Part shown: piece after piece, positions 28,929 to 38,100 of the stretch
Position numbering within the stretch: the stretch's first letter is position 1
How the letters are laid out: each line of letters opens with the position of its first letter
DNA from: CBDBBY01 sp965203795
Lineage (GTDB): Bacteria > Pseudomonadota > Alphaproteobacteria > Rhodobacterales > Rhodobacteraceae
Length of the DNA: 64,000 nt
Direction: 5' to 3'
Assembly: GCA_965203795.1 (NCBI GenBank)
Contig: OZ241915.1
Span: 2,418,001-2,482,000 of the forward strand
Position numbers and translations under genes: made by a program
Notes under the pieces: model-generated
Database searches by the model: none
The model's input: only the letters and a program-made list of their open reading frames with translations
What the model was told of the DNA's origin: nothing

Positions 28929-29068
28929 GTTGCCCGCCCGATCCTTTGGCTACACAGACCGCGAATCATGATGCGCGGGACGGACGCGAGGAAGGCCAAG
29001 AGAACGGGCCGAAGGAGCTTGCCGATCAGCTCGGTCCCGTGTCGAGTCGTTGGCCGGGGCCGGAATGG

Positions 29069-29689
29069 TCAGTTCTTGGCATAGTATTCAACGACCAGAT
29101 TCGGCTCCATAATTACGGGGTAAGGCACATCCCCGTGCTGAGGAACGCGGACCAGCTCAGCAGTCATGGTTGAGTGGTCGACCGCGAGGTATTCCGGAAC
29201 ATCCCGTTCCGGCAGGTTGACGGATTCAAGAAGGACCACCAGCCTTTTCGACTTCTCGCGAACTTCGATCACGTCGCCCTCTTTAAGCCGGTGAGAAGGG
29301 ATGCTCGCTTTCCGACCGTTCACAAGCACATGCCCGTGGTTGACGAATTGGCGGGACGCAAAGACGGTCGGTGCGAATTTCGCCCGGTAGACCACCGCGT
29401 CGAGCCGGCGCTCCAGCAGGCCGATCAGGTTTTCGCCGGTGTCGCCGCGCATGCGCTCGGCCTCCGCGAAAGTGCGTCGGAACTGCTTCTCGGTTAAATC
29501 GCCGTAGTAGCCTTTGAGCTTCTGCTTGGCGCGCAGCTGCAGTCCGAAGTCGGACATCTTCGCCTTGCGCCGTTTCCCGTGCTGGCCGGGACCGCCCTCC
29601 CGGGTGTTGACCGGGGACTTCGGGCGCCCCCAGATGTTCTCGCCCATTCGGCGGTCGATCTTGTACTTGGCAGACGTGCGTTTGGTCAC
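29069..29689 (-). CDS. rpsD: 30S ribosomal protein S4
   Basis: A 206-residue primary 16S rRNA-binding protein of the small subunit. It starts MTKRTSAKYKIDRRMGENIW, has the globular N-terminal region PGQHGKRRKAKMSDFGLQLR, and an S4 RNA-binding domain LERRLDAVVYRAKFAPTVFA continuing with SRQFVNHGHVLVNGRKASIP (about 92-131). Full length; it lacks the N-terminal zinc-ribbon cysteines of some S4 proteins. It stands alone here rather than in the alpha operon, which is normal in alphaproteobacteria. Confidence 0.97.
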   Translation of the reverse strand: MTKRTSAKYKIDRRMGENIWGRPKSPVNTREGGPGQHGKRRKAKMSDFGLQLRAKQKLKGYYGDLTEKQFRRTFAEAERMRGDTGENLIGLLERRLDAVVYRAKFAPTVFASRQFVNHGHVLVNGRKASIPSHRLKEGDVIEVREKSKRLVVLLESVNLPERDVPEYLAVDHSTMTAELVRVPQHGDVPYPVIMEPNLVVEYYAKN

Positions 29690-30354
29690 GGCTGGTCTCC
29701 TTCATTGATTCGAAGGGCGTTGTCCTTTCCCGCTCCGAACCGCCGAACCGGGCGACAGGATTCCCCTTGCGGGGACCGCCAACACCAAGGAATTGCCGCG
29801 CTGATCGCGCGAGCGCGCCTGCTATCAGAGGTCGCGGGCAATCGTCAACATTTTGATTGGGTTCACTACATTCTGGACTGTCGGGGGCTTCTCTCCTGTT
29901 CGATTCGGTTGGCGTGGTCTCCGGTTGGCTTGAGGGCTTCCACCGTAGTCTCCGGCCGCGGCCAATCGCAGATTCCGGTCGCGGGCGGGCCGTTCCGTTT
30001 CCTGGTGCCTCCCTTGTGGGCCGGTTGAACGGAATGACGGGGTCTCCGAGGTTCCGCCTCCGCCCGGACGCGCGGACGGGGGCCGCCGGGGCGAGGGAGA
30101 AGCCGAAGCAGCGCAAGGGCAAAACAGTCATCGAGACGGAATCGGGGAAACCACGGTCAAACGCAGCGCTTGAGAGCGCGGGAAAGTGATATCGACCCGT
30201 TCCGCGCATCTCCATGCAGGATAGCGGCAAGCATGAACGCGCCGCATCCACAGCAGAACGGACACACGACAGCGCTTGACCAAATGCCCAGGACTGTAAA
30301 AGGAATGATCCCGCGTCTCAGGGGGCGTCCTCACACAATCGCCCCGAGATAGAG
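29690..30354. other. Gene-free stretch upstream of rpsD
   Basis: About 665 bp with no convincing gene. It should contain the rpsD promoter and leader, but I see no clear box pair or conserved leader structure. Base composition changes from GC-rich to AT-rich near 30340, marking the edge of a foreign patch that runs to about 30890. Confidence 0.4.
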
Positions 30355-30393
30355 TTGACAACGTGTTGACACATGTATGCCGATAAGCATAGT
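30355..30393 (+). promoter_or_regulatory. Candidate promoter with duplicated TTGACA
   Basis: Two TTGACA boxes lie 11 bp apart (30355-30360 and 30366-30371). The second is followed after 16 bp by CATAGT (30388-30393), a four-of-six match to a -10 box. Downstream is an AGGAG, a nine-codon open frame starting GTG and then the remnant gene at 30443. Confidence 0.35.
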
Positions 30394-30442
30394 GTAGATC
30401 AGGAGAATACAATATAGTGAACATGGATCCGCGATACACACA

Positions 30443-30619
30443 ATGACACATCAAAATCGCATGGAAACAATCAAGAGAATAGAAAAAACGCGTCAAACCC
30501 GCATGGTATCGTATATCACCGGAGATCGACCTGGCTTGCCCGTACATGCCCATATTTCACCTGACGCATTACCAATAATATCCGATCATGTTCGAAGCAT
30601 TTTATCTGATGACATTTAG
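30443..30619 (+). pseudogene. N-terminal remnant of a ClpP-like serine protease (SDH_sah type)
   Basis: A 58-codon frame that reads ETIKRIEKTRQTRMVSYITG then DRPGLPVHAHISPDALPIIS then DHVRSIL before a TAG stop. The pattern (I-x-x-IE-x-x-R, V-x-Y-x-TGDRP-x-LP, I-x-x-DA-x-PI, HV-x-x-IL) resembles the opening of membrane serine proteases of the SDH_sah/ClpP-like group, which continue into a Gly-Gly-Asp catalytic region; that continuation is missing. The ATG overlaps the stop of a nine-codon upstream frame (ATGA). I infer a truncated gene in an AT-rich foreign patch. Family assignment is from memory of the motif pattern and needs a profile search. Confidence 0.4.
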
Positions 30620-30672
30620 GGAATTGATCTTTTAATGTGAGGCGAAGGGCAATCAAGGGAAAGGGTGCACCG

Positions 30673-30888
30673 ATGGAAGCAATACGAACTATTAAGCTTG
30701 GTCGTATCAGCACGGTTTCAAGTCCTAAGGTTGCGGACGAAAATGGACGAGAACGGTGGGTTAATCGACCGGATGTGGCCGTTCGATTTGACAACCCTTA
30801 TAGGACTTTCCGCGGATCAGTGTTTCGTGATGCGGGAAGAATTGAAAATCCGTATAAGGTAACAAAATTCGAAAAACTAAAGGAATAG
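30673..30888 (+). CDS. Hypothetical 71-residue protein in an AT-rich patch
   Basis: I do not recognise this frame. It is polar and basic, with no membrane segment or known motif (MEAIRTIKLGRISTVSS at the start, FEKLKE at the end). The ATG follows a purine-rich agggaaaggg that could act as a Shine-Dalgarno. Its last codon and TAG lie at the first bases of a repeat-like sequence starting at 30888, so the end may have been created by that insertion. It may be a decayed fragment rather than a live gene. Confidence 0.3.
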   Translation: MEAIRTIKLGRISTVSSPKVADENGRERWVNRPDVAVRFDNPYRTFRGSVFRDAGRIENPYKVTKFEKLKE

Positions 30889-31000
30889 GTGCGTCCCAAT
30901 TTTTGAGCTTAGCCTGTTCCACTTGCTCACATGCCGGCCGCGCTTGGCACTCCGAGGGCGCACAGGCGCCCTCAAGGCTCGGAACGGAACGGTTTTGCGA
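30888..31000 (+). repeat. Diverged partial copy of the 34945-35146 element
   Basis: The sequence ggtgcgtcccaatttt is followed by agcctgttcc, cggccgcgct.ggc and gcgcc.tca.ggctc in the same order as in the intact element at 34945. I see no matching right end or target duplication, so it looks like a left-end remnant. It closes the AT-rich patch. Confidence 0.45.
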
Positions 31001-31104
31001 GGCGGCCATTAACTTGGTGGTCGGTGATAGCCCCGGCACCAGCGTTCCGGCGGCGCGTCCGACAGGACCGGATGAGTCCCGCGCTCGCGGCAGGATAGGA
31101 TGAA

Positions 31105-31548
31105 ATGACCGCTTCCGACGGAGATTACGTGAACCTGGTCAAGCTCTGCGTCGGCTGCGATTCAGTCGACGAGCTTGAATACTGGCAGGCCGAACGCGTC
31201 CGTTCCGGCGTGTTCACGGCGCCTGAGCACGTTACGCGGATGCGGCCCAAGCGCGCCGAAGAGGTGCTGAAAGGCGGCTCGCTCTACTGGGTCATTCGCG
31301 GGTACATCCTTGCGCGACAGCGGATAATCGGCCTTGAACGCCGCGACGGAAGCGACGGGATAACGCGCTGCGCTATTGTGTTCGGCGGGGAAATCTTCAG
31401 AACCGTCGCCGTTCCGCGGCGCCCCTTCCAGGGCTGGCGCTACTTGAACCGGAACGACAGCCCGCCCGACCTTTCCGGCAGGGGAGCCCGCGAGAGTTCG
31501 CTTCCGCCGGGATTGGAGGCCGAGCTCAGCCGGGTTGGCGTGGTTTAG
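31105..31548 (+). CDS. DUF1489 family protein
   Basis: A 147-residue protein starting MTASDGDYVNLVKLCVGCDS followed by VDELEYWQAER, which matches the opening of DUF1489 proteins, a conserved alphaproteobacterial family of unknown function. Other conserved parts are VTRMRPKRAEEVLKGGSLYW then VIRGYILARQRI, and PRRPFQGWRYL near residue 105. No membrane segment is seen. The end overlaps the convergent hisG end by 4 bp. Confidence 0.85.
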   Translation: MTASDGDYVNLVKLCVGCDSVDELEYWQAERVRSGVFTAPEHVTRMRPKRAEEVLKGGSLYWVIRGYILARQRIIGLERRDGSDGITRCAIVFGGEIFRTVAVPRRPFQGWRYLNRNDSPPDLSGRGARESSLPPGLEAELSRVGVV

Positions 31549-32261
31549 CTCGAATTCCTGCCGGACGGCTCGATCTCTGCCCGTTCCAAGAACTCCTTGA
31601 GGATTCGGCGCCCGTCGGTCGGGAACTCCGCCTGCCGCGACATGTATAGCGCCGCTTCCGACTTCAGAATCCTGCCGTCGCGAAGCCGCTTGAGCCCGTT
31701 GGCTTCAAGAGTCCGTCCCGTGGAAACGATGTCGGCGATGGCTTCGGCGCTCTGGTTCGAAACCGCGCCCTCGGTGGCTCCCGCGCTTTCGACGAGCTGG
31801 TAGTCGGCAACGCCCTTCCCGCTCAGGAATTCCCTCGCGAGCACGGTGTATTTTGTTGCGATTCTTAGGCGTCGGCCGTGGCGTCGGCGGAATTGCGCCG
31901 CAGCTTCATCCAGATCGTGGACCGTGTCGACATCGACCCAGAACCTGGGAACGGCGATCGAAAGGTCGGCCCGGCCGAAACCAAGCCTGGCGAGTTCGTC
32001 TGCCCGCTCGTTCCATCTCGGGGTCCGCTCGCTCATCATATCCATGCCGGTTACCCCGACATGGACGGCTCCCGAGGCAAGCTCTCCCGGGACGTCGCCT
32101 GCAGGAATCAGCGCAAGCTCAAGGCCGCGGAGTCCGCGCGCGAGCGCAGCGTACTCCCGTTTTTCGGCGTCCCGGGCCACCTCGATTCCGAGCGATCCGA
32201 GCCAAGCGACGGTTTCCCCGTGCATCCGGCCCTTCGCCGGTATCGCCAGCCGAAGCGGCAT
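31545..32261 (-). CDS. hisG: ATP phosphoribosyltransferase catalytic subunit, short form
   Basis: A 238-residue short-form HisG that starts histidine synthesis by joining ATP and PRPP. Seen are RLAIPAKGRM (start of the fold), the periplasmic-binding-like fold GVTGMDM, LRIATKYTVLAREFL and the PRPP loop region LVESAGATEGAVSNQSAEAI followed by ADIVSTGRTL. It lacks the C-terminal regulatory domain of long HisG, which agrees with the hisZ gene immediately upstream. Its ATG shares a base with the hisZ stop (TGATG), so synthesis of both subunits is coupled. Confidence 0.95.
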   Translation of the reverse strand: MPLRLAIPAKGRMHGETVAWLGSLGIEVARDAEKREYAALARGLRGLELALIPAGDVPGELASGAVHVGVTGMDMMSERTPRWNERADELARLGFGRADLSIAVPRFWVDVDTVHDLDEAAAQFRRRHGRRLRIATKYTVLAREFLSGKGVADYQLVESAGATEGAVSNQSAEAIADIVSTGRTLEANGLKRLRDGRILKSEAALYMSRQAEFPTDGRRILKEFLERAEIEPSGRNSS

Positions 32262-33364
32262 CAGAGGCCGTCCGCCAGCGAAAGCGCGACCTCCGGCCTC
32301 ACAACGCCGCCTACCGCCATCGGCGCCGTTTCGCCGCCCAGCTGCCGGGTCAGGAAATCGTAGCGGCCCCCGGAGGCCACCGGCGGCAGGTCCCGCCCCT
32401 CGGAACCGTTCACGAATCCGAATACAAACCCGTCGTAGTACTCGAGCGTCGTCCTGCCGTAGGTAGCCTCGAATCCGAGCGTTCCGATGTCCGCTCCGGC
32501 CGCCCTCAACGCAGCAATCCGCCGCTCGAACCTGTCGGTCGCCGACTCGATTCCGGGCAGGCTACTTTGGATCCGCCTCAGGCTGGCGAGCGCCGACAGC
32601 GCGTCGCCGCGGGTGCGGAGCAGGCTTTCGACCGCATTCGCTTCGTCGGGGGCAAGCGGGTCGGCGTTCGCATCCTCGGACTTCTGCATCAGCCTCTCGA
32701 CGACTTCCGAGGCGCCGCGAAGCCCGATCTGCGCTCCCGCCGCGGCGACAATCCGTTCCGCTTCCGAAACGCTGCTGGGCAGGGCCGCGGCCGCCGAAGG
32801 CTGAATGGAGACCTTTCCGCAGTAGGATTCCACTAGCGATTTGAACCGGGACGGCCGCCAGATGTGGCGCTTCAGCGCCGCCTTTCTCGCGGGCGTCGTG
32901 GACAGGCTGTCCACCGCAGCCAGCAGAACCCCCAAATCGCCGGAAACCGCTGTCAATCCGAGGTCCGCAACGGCATCCTTCATGAGCGCGAAGATCTCGG
33001 CGTCGGCCTCTTCGGGATCGGCGCCGCCGAACGACTCGCATCCAACCTGCATGAATTCACTTGGCCGGTCGCTTCCCGGAAGCTGCCGCCTGAACACGAG
33101 CCCCGCATACGCGTACGTCGACGGTTCCGTCCCGGACGCCAAGTGCATTTGCGCGACGGGAACGGTGAAGTCCGGCCTCAGCATCAGCTCGCCCCTGACG
33201 GGATCGGACGTGACATAAGCCCTCGCGCGGATGTCTTCGCCGTAGAGATCCAGCAGCGTTCTGGCAGGCTGCAGCACGTCGACCTCGACGGGCGACGCTC
33301 CGGCGGATTCGAACAGCCGGAGAAGGCGCGCGGTTTCGCGCTTCAAGGCGTCGGCGGCCGCCAT
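32261..33364 (-). CDS. hisZ: ATP phosphoribosyltransferase regulatory subunit HisZ
   Basis: A 367-residue class II aminoacyl-tRNA-synthetase-like protein that activates and feedback-regulates short HisG. Features are VDVLQPARTLLDLYGEDIRA, the motif 2-like stretch TYAYAGLVFRRQLPGSDRPS followed by EFMQVGCESFG, and a late ASGGRYDFLTRQLGGE block. It is shorter than HisS and lacks the anticodon-binding domain, which separates it from the synthetase encoded just upstream (1-bp gap). Confidence 0.92.
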   Translation of the reverse strand: MAAADALKRETARLLRLFESAGASPVEVDVLQPARTLLDLYGEDIRARAYVTSDPVRGELMLRPDFTVPVAQMHLASGTEPSTYAYAGLVFRRQLPGSDRPSEFMQVGCESFGGADPEEADAEIFALMKDAVADLGLTAVSGDLGVLLAAVDSLSTTPARKAALKRHIWRPSRFKSLVESYCGKVSIQPSAAAALPSSVSEAERIVAAAGAQIGLRGASEVVERLMQKSEDANADPLAPDEANAVESLLRTRGDALSALASLRRIQSSLPGIESATDRFERRIAALRAAGADIGTLGFEATYGRTTLEYYDGFVFGFVNGSEGRDLPPVASGGRYDFLTRQLGGETAPMAVGGVVRPEVALSLADGL

Positions 33365-33365
33365 G

Positions 33366-34859
33366 TCAGCCGGTCGGATTTTCGAGCAGGCGGCGGACGC
33401 TGGCGACGAGCTTGCCGCGCGGCACCTCGAACTGGGAGGGCCGCTTTTTCCATTCCTCGTGCGTCGCCGTTCGGGCGATTTGCGCCCCGAGGCGCAAATC
33501 CTTCACCTGAACGACTCCCTTCTTCCGCTCTTCGGATCCCTGGATCACGGCCGCAGGCGAGTTCCGCTGGTCGGCGTACTTCATCTGCCGCCCGAAACTC
33601 CGCGCGTTGCCCAGGAAGACTTCGGCTGGAATTCCGGCTCCGCGCAGCTGCGCGGCCATCGCCATGTAGTCGTACATCCGGTCCCGGTCCATGACGGTAA
33701 CGACCACCGGACCCGACGTCGAAGCCGCGGGCGGCTCCGCCTCGCCGAGCGCGGCCAAAATCCTGTCCACTCCGATGGACACGCCGGTCGCGGGAACGTC
33801 CTGGCCGGTGAACCTTCGAACGAGGCCGTCGTAGCGGCCGCCGCCGGCAACGGAGCCGAGCCGCTTCCGCCGACCTCGGCCGTCCGGCGCATCGGACACA
33901 AGCTCCGCTTCGAATACAGGCCCAGTGTAGTATTCCAATCCTCGCACGACTGAAGGATCGACCCTCAGCCGGCCGAGTTCGAACCTTAGGTTGATGAGCA
34001 GGTCAGCGATCCGGATCAGACCCCGAACGCCTTCGGCGCCCGTGTCCGAGCCTTCGACAATCGACTTGAGCTCCGACAGCGTGTCCGCAACGTCGGCGCG
34101 CCCGGCTTCCAGAAACGCCATGATGATGTCGATCTGCCCGGCGGAAAGCCCCGCACCCTCGGTGTAGTCTCCGCTTTCGTCCCTCCTGCCTTTGCCCAGC
34201 AGGGCCGCAACGCCTCCCGGCCCGATCCGGTCGAGCTTGTCCATCGCGCGCAGAACGATGCCGCGCTGCACTGCTCCTTGCTCCTCGCCTCGCTTCCCGA
34301 TGACGCCTGCCGCCTCCAGCGCACCGTCCAGAACCCTGCGGTCGTTGACGCGCACGACATATCCGCCGCGCTCGATTCCAACGGCCTCGAGGACCTCGCC
34401 CGCCAGCAGGCACATCTCCGCGTCGGCGGCGGCCGAGGACGACCCCACGGTATCCGCGTCGCACTGGTAGAACTGCCGGAAACGGCCGGGGCCGGGCTTC
34501 TCGTTCCTCCAAACCGGCCCGATGGCGTAGCGGCGATACGGGCTCGGAAGGTCGTTCCGGTACTGCGCCGCGACCCGCGCGAGAGGCGCGGTAAGGTCGT
34601 ATCTCAAGGCAGACCAGCCATCGTCCTCCTTCCACGCGAAAACCCCTTCGTTCGGGCGGTCGACATCGGGGAGGAATTTGCCGAGAGCGTCCAGGTTCTC
34701 GACCGCAGAGGTTTCCAAGGCTTGGAATCCGAACCGTTCGAACACCTCCGCGGCCTTGCGGAGCATCTCCGTCCGGACGGTTACTTCGGCGCCGAAATAG
34801 TCGCGGAACCCCTTGGGCGTCTCAGCCGCAGGCCGCCTGCTCTTCTTCGAAGTCTGCAT
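33366..34859 (-). CDS. hisS: Histidine-tRNA ligase
   Basis: A 497-residue class II aminoacyl-tRNA synthetase that charges tRNA(His). Seen are KGFRDYFGAEVTVRTEMLRK at the N-terminus, motif 2 GPVWRNEKPGPGRFRQFYQC then DADTVGS, LEYYTGPVFEAEL, GSVAGGGRYDGLVRRF and motif 3 GVSIGVDRILAAL. The C-terminal anticodon-binding domain is present (VVVTVMDRDRMYDYMAMAAQ, VQVKDLRLGAQIA). First gene of a hisS-hisZ-hisG operon. The 309 bp upstream contain a MITE-like element, so its promoter lies close to that insertion. Confidence 0.95.
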   Translation of the reverse strand: MQTSKKSRRPAAETPKGFRDYFGAEVTVRTEMLRKAAEVFERFGFQALETSAVENLDALGKFLPDVDRPNEGVFAWKEDDGWSALRYDLTAPLARVAAQYRNDLPSPYRRYAIGPVWRNEKPGPGRFRQFYQCDADTVGSSSAAADAEMCLLAGEVLEAVGIERGGYVVRVNDRRVLDGALEAAGVIGKRGEEQGAVQRGIVLRAMDKLDRIGPGGVAALLGKGRRDESGDYTEGAGLSAGQIDIIMAFLEAGRADVADTLSELKSIVEGSDTGAEGVRGLIRIADLLINLRFELGRLRVDPSVVRGLEYYTGPVFEAELVSDAPDGRGRRKRLGSVAGGGRYDGLVRRFTGQDVPATGVSIGVDRILAALGEAEPPAASTSGPVVVTVMDRDRMYDYMAMAAQLRGAGIPAEVFLGNARSFGRQMKYADQRNSPAAVIQGSEERKKGVVQVKDLRLGAQIARTATHEEWKKRPSQFEVPRGKLVASVRRLLENPTG

Positions 34860-34944
34860 CGGATGCGCCGCGCCGCCTCAGCCCGGAACCAAGTCGCGCC
34901 AACTAGCCGACGCCGGGCGGAACAACAAGCTGAGCGCGCCGCAG

Positions 34945-35146
34945 GGGTGCATCCCATTTTCGGGGGGGCGGTGAGCCTGTTCCGAGGGCTCGGTCGTCGG
35001 CCGCGCTCGGCGTTCCGTGGGTTGCAAACGCGCCTTCACGGCTCAGTATGGACCGGTTCCGCCGCGGCTGTCGAAGAATTGCGAACGGCGGTTGCCGCGC
35101 ATCCGAACGCGAGCAGCAGGTTCACCCCGGAAAATGGGATGCACCC
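34945..35146. mobile_element. 202-bp MITE-like element with perfect terminal repeats and 9-bp target duplication
   Basis: The left end reads GGGTGCATCCCATTTTC (34945-34961) and the right end is its exact reverse complement (35130-35146). Similarity continues inward imperfectly (ggtgagcctg / ggtgaacctg). The element is flanked by the direct repeat GCGCCGCAG on both sides (34936-34944 and 35147-35155), a 9-bp target-site duplication. No open frame of a transposase lies inside, so it must have been moved in trans. It sits 85 bp upstream of hisS and 22 bp downstream of dnaE. A diverged relative starts at 30888. Confidence 0.85.
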
Positions 35147-35168
35147 GCGCCGCAGGAGTAGCGGGAGG

Positions 35169-38100
35169 TCAATAGGATTCCACCTTCACGACTCCGGAAA
35201 GGCTGGCGATCGCCTGCCGGATCTTCCTCCCGATCAGGTATTCGCCGGGAATTTCCAGCTCGGCCTCAGCCGGAACGCCTTTCGCCAGCGGGCGGAACAG
35301 CACCGTGCCCATGTTGCCCCGAACGCCGTGGGCGCGCTCCCGCTCCAGCAGCGACTTGACGGAGGACGGAACCGCCTCGAGGTTGAAGTATATCCGCATG
35401 CCCGCCGGAGCGGCGACCGGCTTCGGCTCGAGCGGCCGAAGCTCGTTCACGCGGACGCGGAACCCGCCGTTTTCGGCCGACGCCTCGACTTCAAGCAGCA
35501 TGTCGGCTCCCGGCACCAGCCTGTCGCCGATCTGCTCCAGCTCGTCGGAGTACACCATGACCTCCAGCGCGCCCGTGGAATCGGAGAGTTCGACGAAAGC
35601 GTAGCGGTTCCCGTTCGCGGACATCCGCCGGTCCACGGATTTGACCGTGCCCGCGACCCGCGCTTTCGTCGGCGACGATCCCGCCCTCCCGGCAATATCC
35701 GCCAACCCGACCACGCCCTTGCTCGCGAGATAGTCTTCGTACTCGTCCAAAGGATGCCCGGACACGTAGAAGCCGAAAGCGGCGAATTCCCGCTCCAGCC
35801 GCTCCCTCGCCGGCCAGTCCTCCGTCTCCTGAAGGGCAAGGCTCGGCAGCGAAATCTTCGCGTCGCCGAAGAGCGAGAGCTGGGCTGAGCCGCGTTCGGT
35901 GAACACCGTGTCGGAATGGGCGATCAGCGCGTCGAGGTTGATGAGCACCTTCCGCCGGTTCGAATCCAGGCAATCGAACGCGCCCGCGCCGGCGAGCAGC
36001 TCGAGCGTCCGCTTCCCCACGGACTTCAGGTCGACGCGGCCCGCGAAATCAAGCAGGTCGCGGAAGTCCCCTTTCCGCCGGGCCTCGGCGATCGCCGCGA
36101 CGGCCCCCTGCCCTACGTTCTTAAGCGCGCTGAGGCCGTAGATGATTCTGCCATTGCTTACGGCGAAGCCCGCCTCGGACCGGTTCACGCACGAAGGCAC
36201 GAGTTCAATGCCGAGGCGGCGGACCTCGTGCGCATAGCCGCCGAGCTTCGCGGTATCCGAGATGTCCGACTTCATGACGGAGGCCATGAATTCGACCGGG
36301 TGGTTGGCCTTGAGCCAGGCCGTCTGGTAGCTGACCACGGCGTACGCGGCGGCATGCGCTTTCGGAAAGCCGTACTCCGCGAACTTGGCCATCAAATCCC
36401 AAACGGCCGAGGCAGCCGCGGAGCCGACGCCGTTCCGTTCAGCGCCGGCAAGAAACTTCGGACGTTCGGCGTCCATTTCGGATTTTTTCTTCTTGCCGAT
36501 CGCCCGGCGAAGCAGGTCCGCGCCGGCGAGCGTGTATCCGGCCATCGCCTGCGCGATCTGCATCACCTGCTCCTGGTACACGATGATGCCGTGGGTCTCG
36601 GCGACGATGTGATCGATCAGCTCGTGCTGGCTCGCCCGGCGCTCCTTTCCGTTCTTGACCGCGCAGTACCGCGGGATGTTCTCCATCGGTCCGGGCCGGT
36701 ACAGCGCCACGAGCGCGACGATGTCCTCGATGCAGGTGGGCTGCATCATGCGGAGCGTGTCCTTCATGCCCGTGCCTTCGAGCTGGAACACGCCGACGGT
36801 CGACGACGAGCGGCAGAGTTCGAAGGTCTTTTCGTCGTCGAGCGGGATGTTGACGATATCGATCTCCGCTCCGCCGTCGCGAAGCAGGTCGACGGCGTTC
36901 TTGATCACCGTCAGCGTCTTGAGCCCGAGGAAATCGAACTTCACGAGCCCCGCTTCCTCAGCCCAGCGCATGCTGAACTGGGTCAAGGGAATCTCGGAGC
37001 CCGGATCCTTGTAGAGCGGAACGAGCTCGTCGAGCGGCCTGTCGCCGATCACCACGCCCGCCGCGTGGGTCGACGCGTTCCTCAGCAAACCCTCGACCGC
37101 CTCGGCGTGGCTGTAGAGCTTTCTGACGATCGGGTCCGAATCCCCCTCGTCCTTGAGTCTCGGCACCTTCTCGATCGCCTCGCGCATCGTGGCGTTCTTC
37201 GCGCCCTCGCTGGGAATCAGCTTCGCGATCCGGTCGACCTGCCGCCTCGGCACCCGCAGCACCCGTCCCATGTCCCGGACCGCCATCTTGGACTGAAGCC
37301 CGCCGAACGTGATGATGTGGGCGACGCGGTCGGCGCCGTACTTGGCCTGCACGTACTTGATGACCTCGTCGCGCCGGTCCTGGCAGAAATCCACATCGAA
37401 ATCGGGTATCGAAACCCGCTCGGGATTCAGGAAGCGCTCGAACAGGAGGTTGAACCGGAGCGGATCGAGATCGGTGATCGTAAGGGCGTACGCGACCAGC
37501 GACCCCGCGCCCGAGCCCCGGCCGGGTCCGACCGGAATGCCCTCCTTCTTCGCCCACTTGATGAAATCCGCGACGATCAGGAAGTACCCGGCGAACCCCA
37601 TCTCGTCGATCACCGCGAGCTCGTACTCGAGCCGCTCCTCGTAATCCTTCTTCGGCGCGCACGGCTCGGCGGCCTCCAGCCGCATTCCGAGGCCCTGCCG
37701 CGCCTGCTCCTTCAGCGCGGCCGACTCGTTGTCGGCGAATTTCGGAAGGATCGGGCTGCGCCCTTCCGCGCCGAACGCGCAGCGCCGCGCGATCTCGACG
37801 GTGCTCTCCAAGGCTTCCGGCAGCTCCGCGAAGACCTCCGCCATTTCCTTCCGGGACTTGAAGTAATGCTCCGGCGTCAGCGCCCGCCGTCCCGATGTCT
37901 GGTCGACATACGCGCCTTCGGCGATGCACATCAGGGCGTCGTGCGCCTCGAACATGTCCGGGCCGGGGAAATGCACGTCGTTGGTCGCGACCAGCGGAAT
38001 CCCGTGGCGGTATGCCAGCCCGATCATGCTGCCCTCGGTCGCCGCCTCTTTCGCGGCGCATGCCGTTCCCTCGGCCGGATGTCGCTGAATCTCGACGTAG

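Noticed and set aside
27378..29084. A 568-codon plus-strand frame opposite the MFS gene
   Set aside because: The minus strand encodes a clear 12-helix transporter; the plus frame is a His/Arg-rich shadow.
30128..30553. A 141-codon minus-strand frame in the region upstream of rpsD
   Set aside because: It spans the compositional border, has no recognisable motif, and the plus strand has a better-supported remnant.
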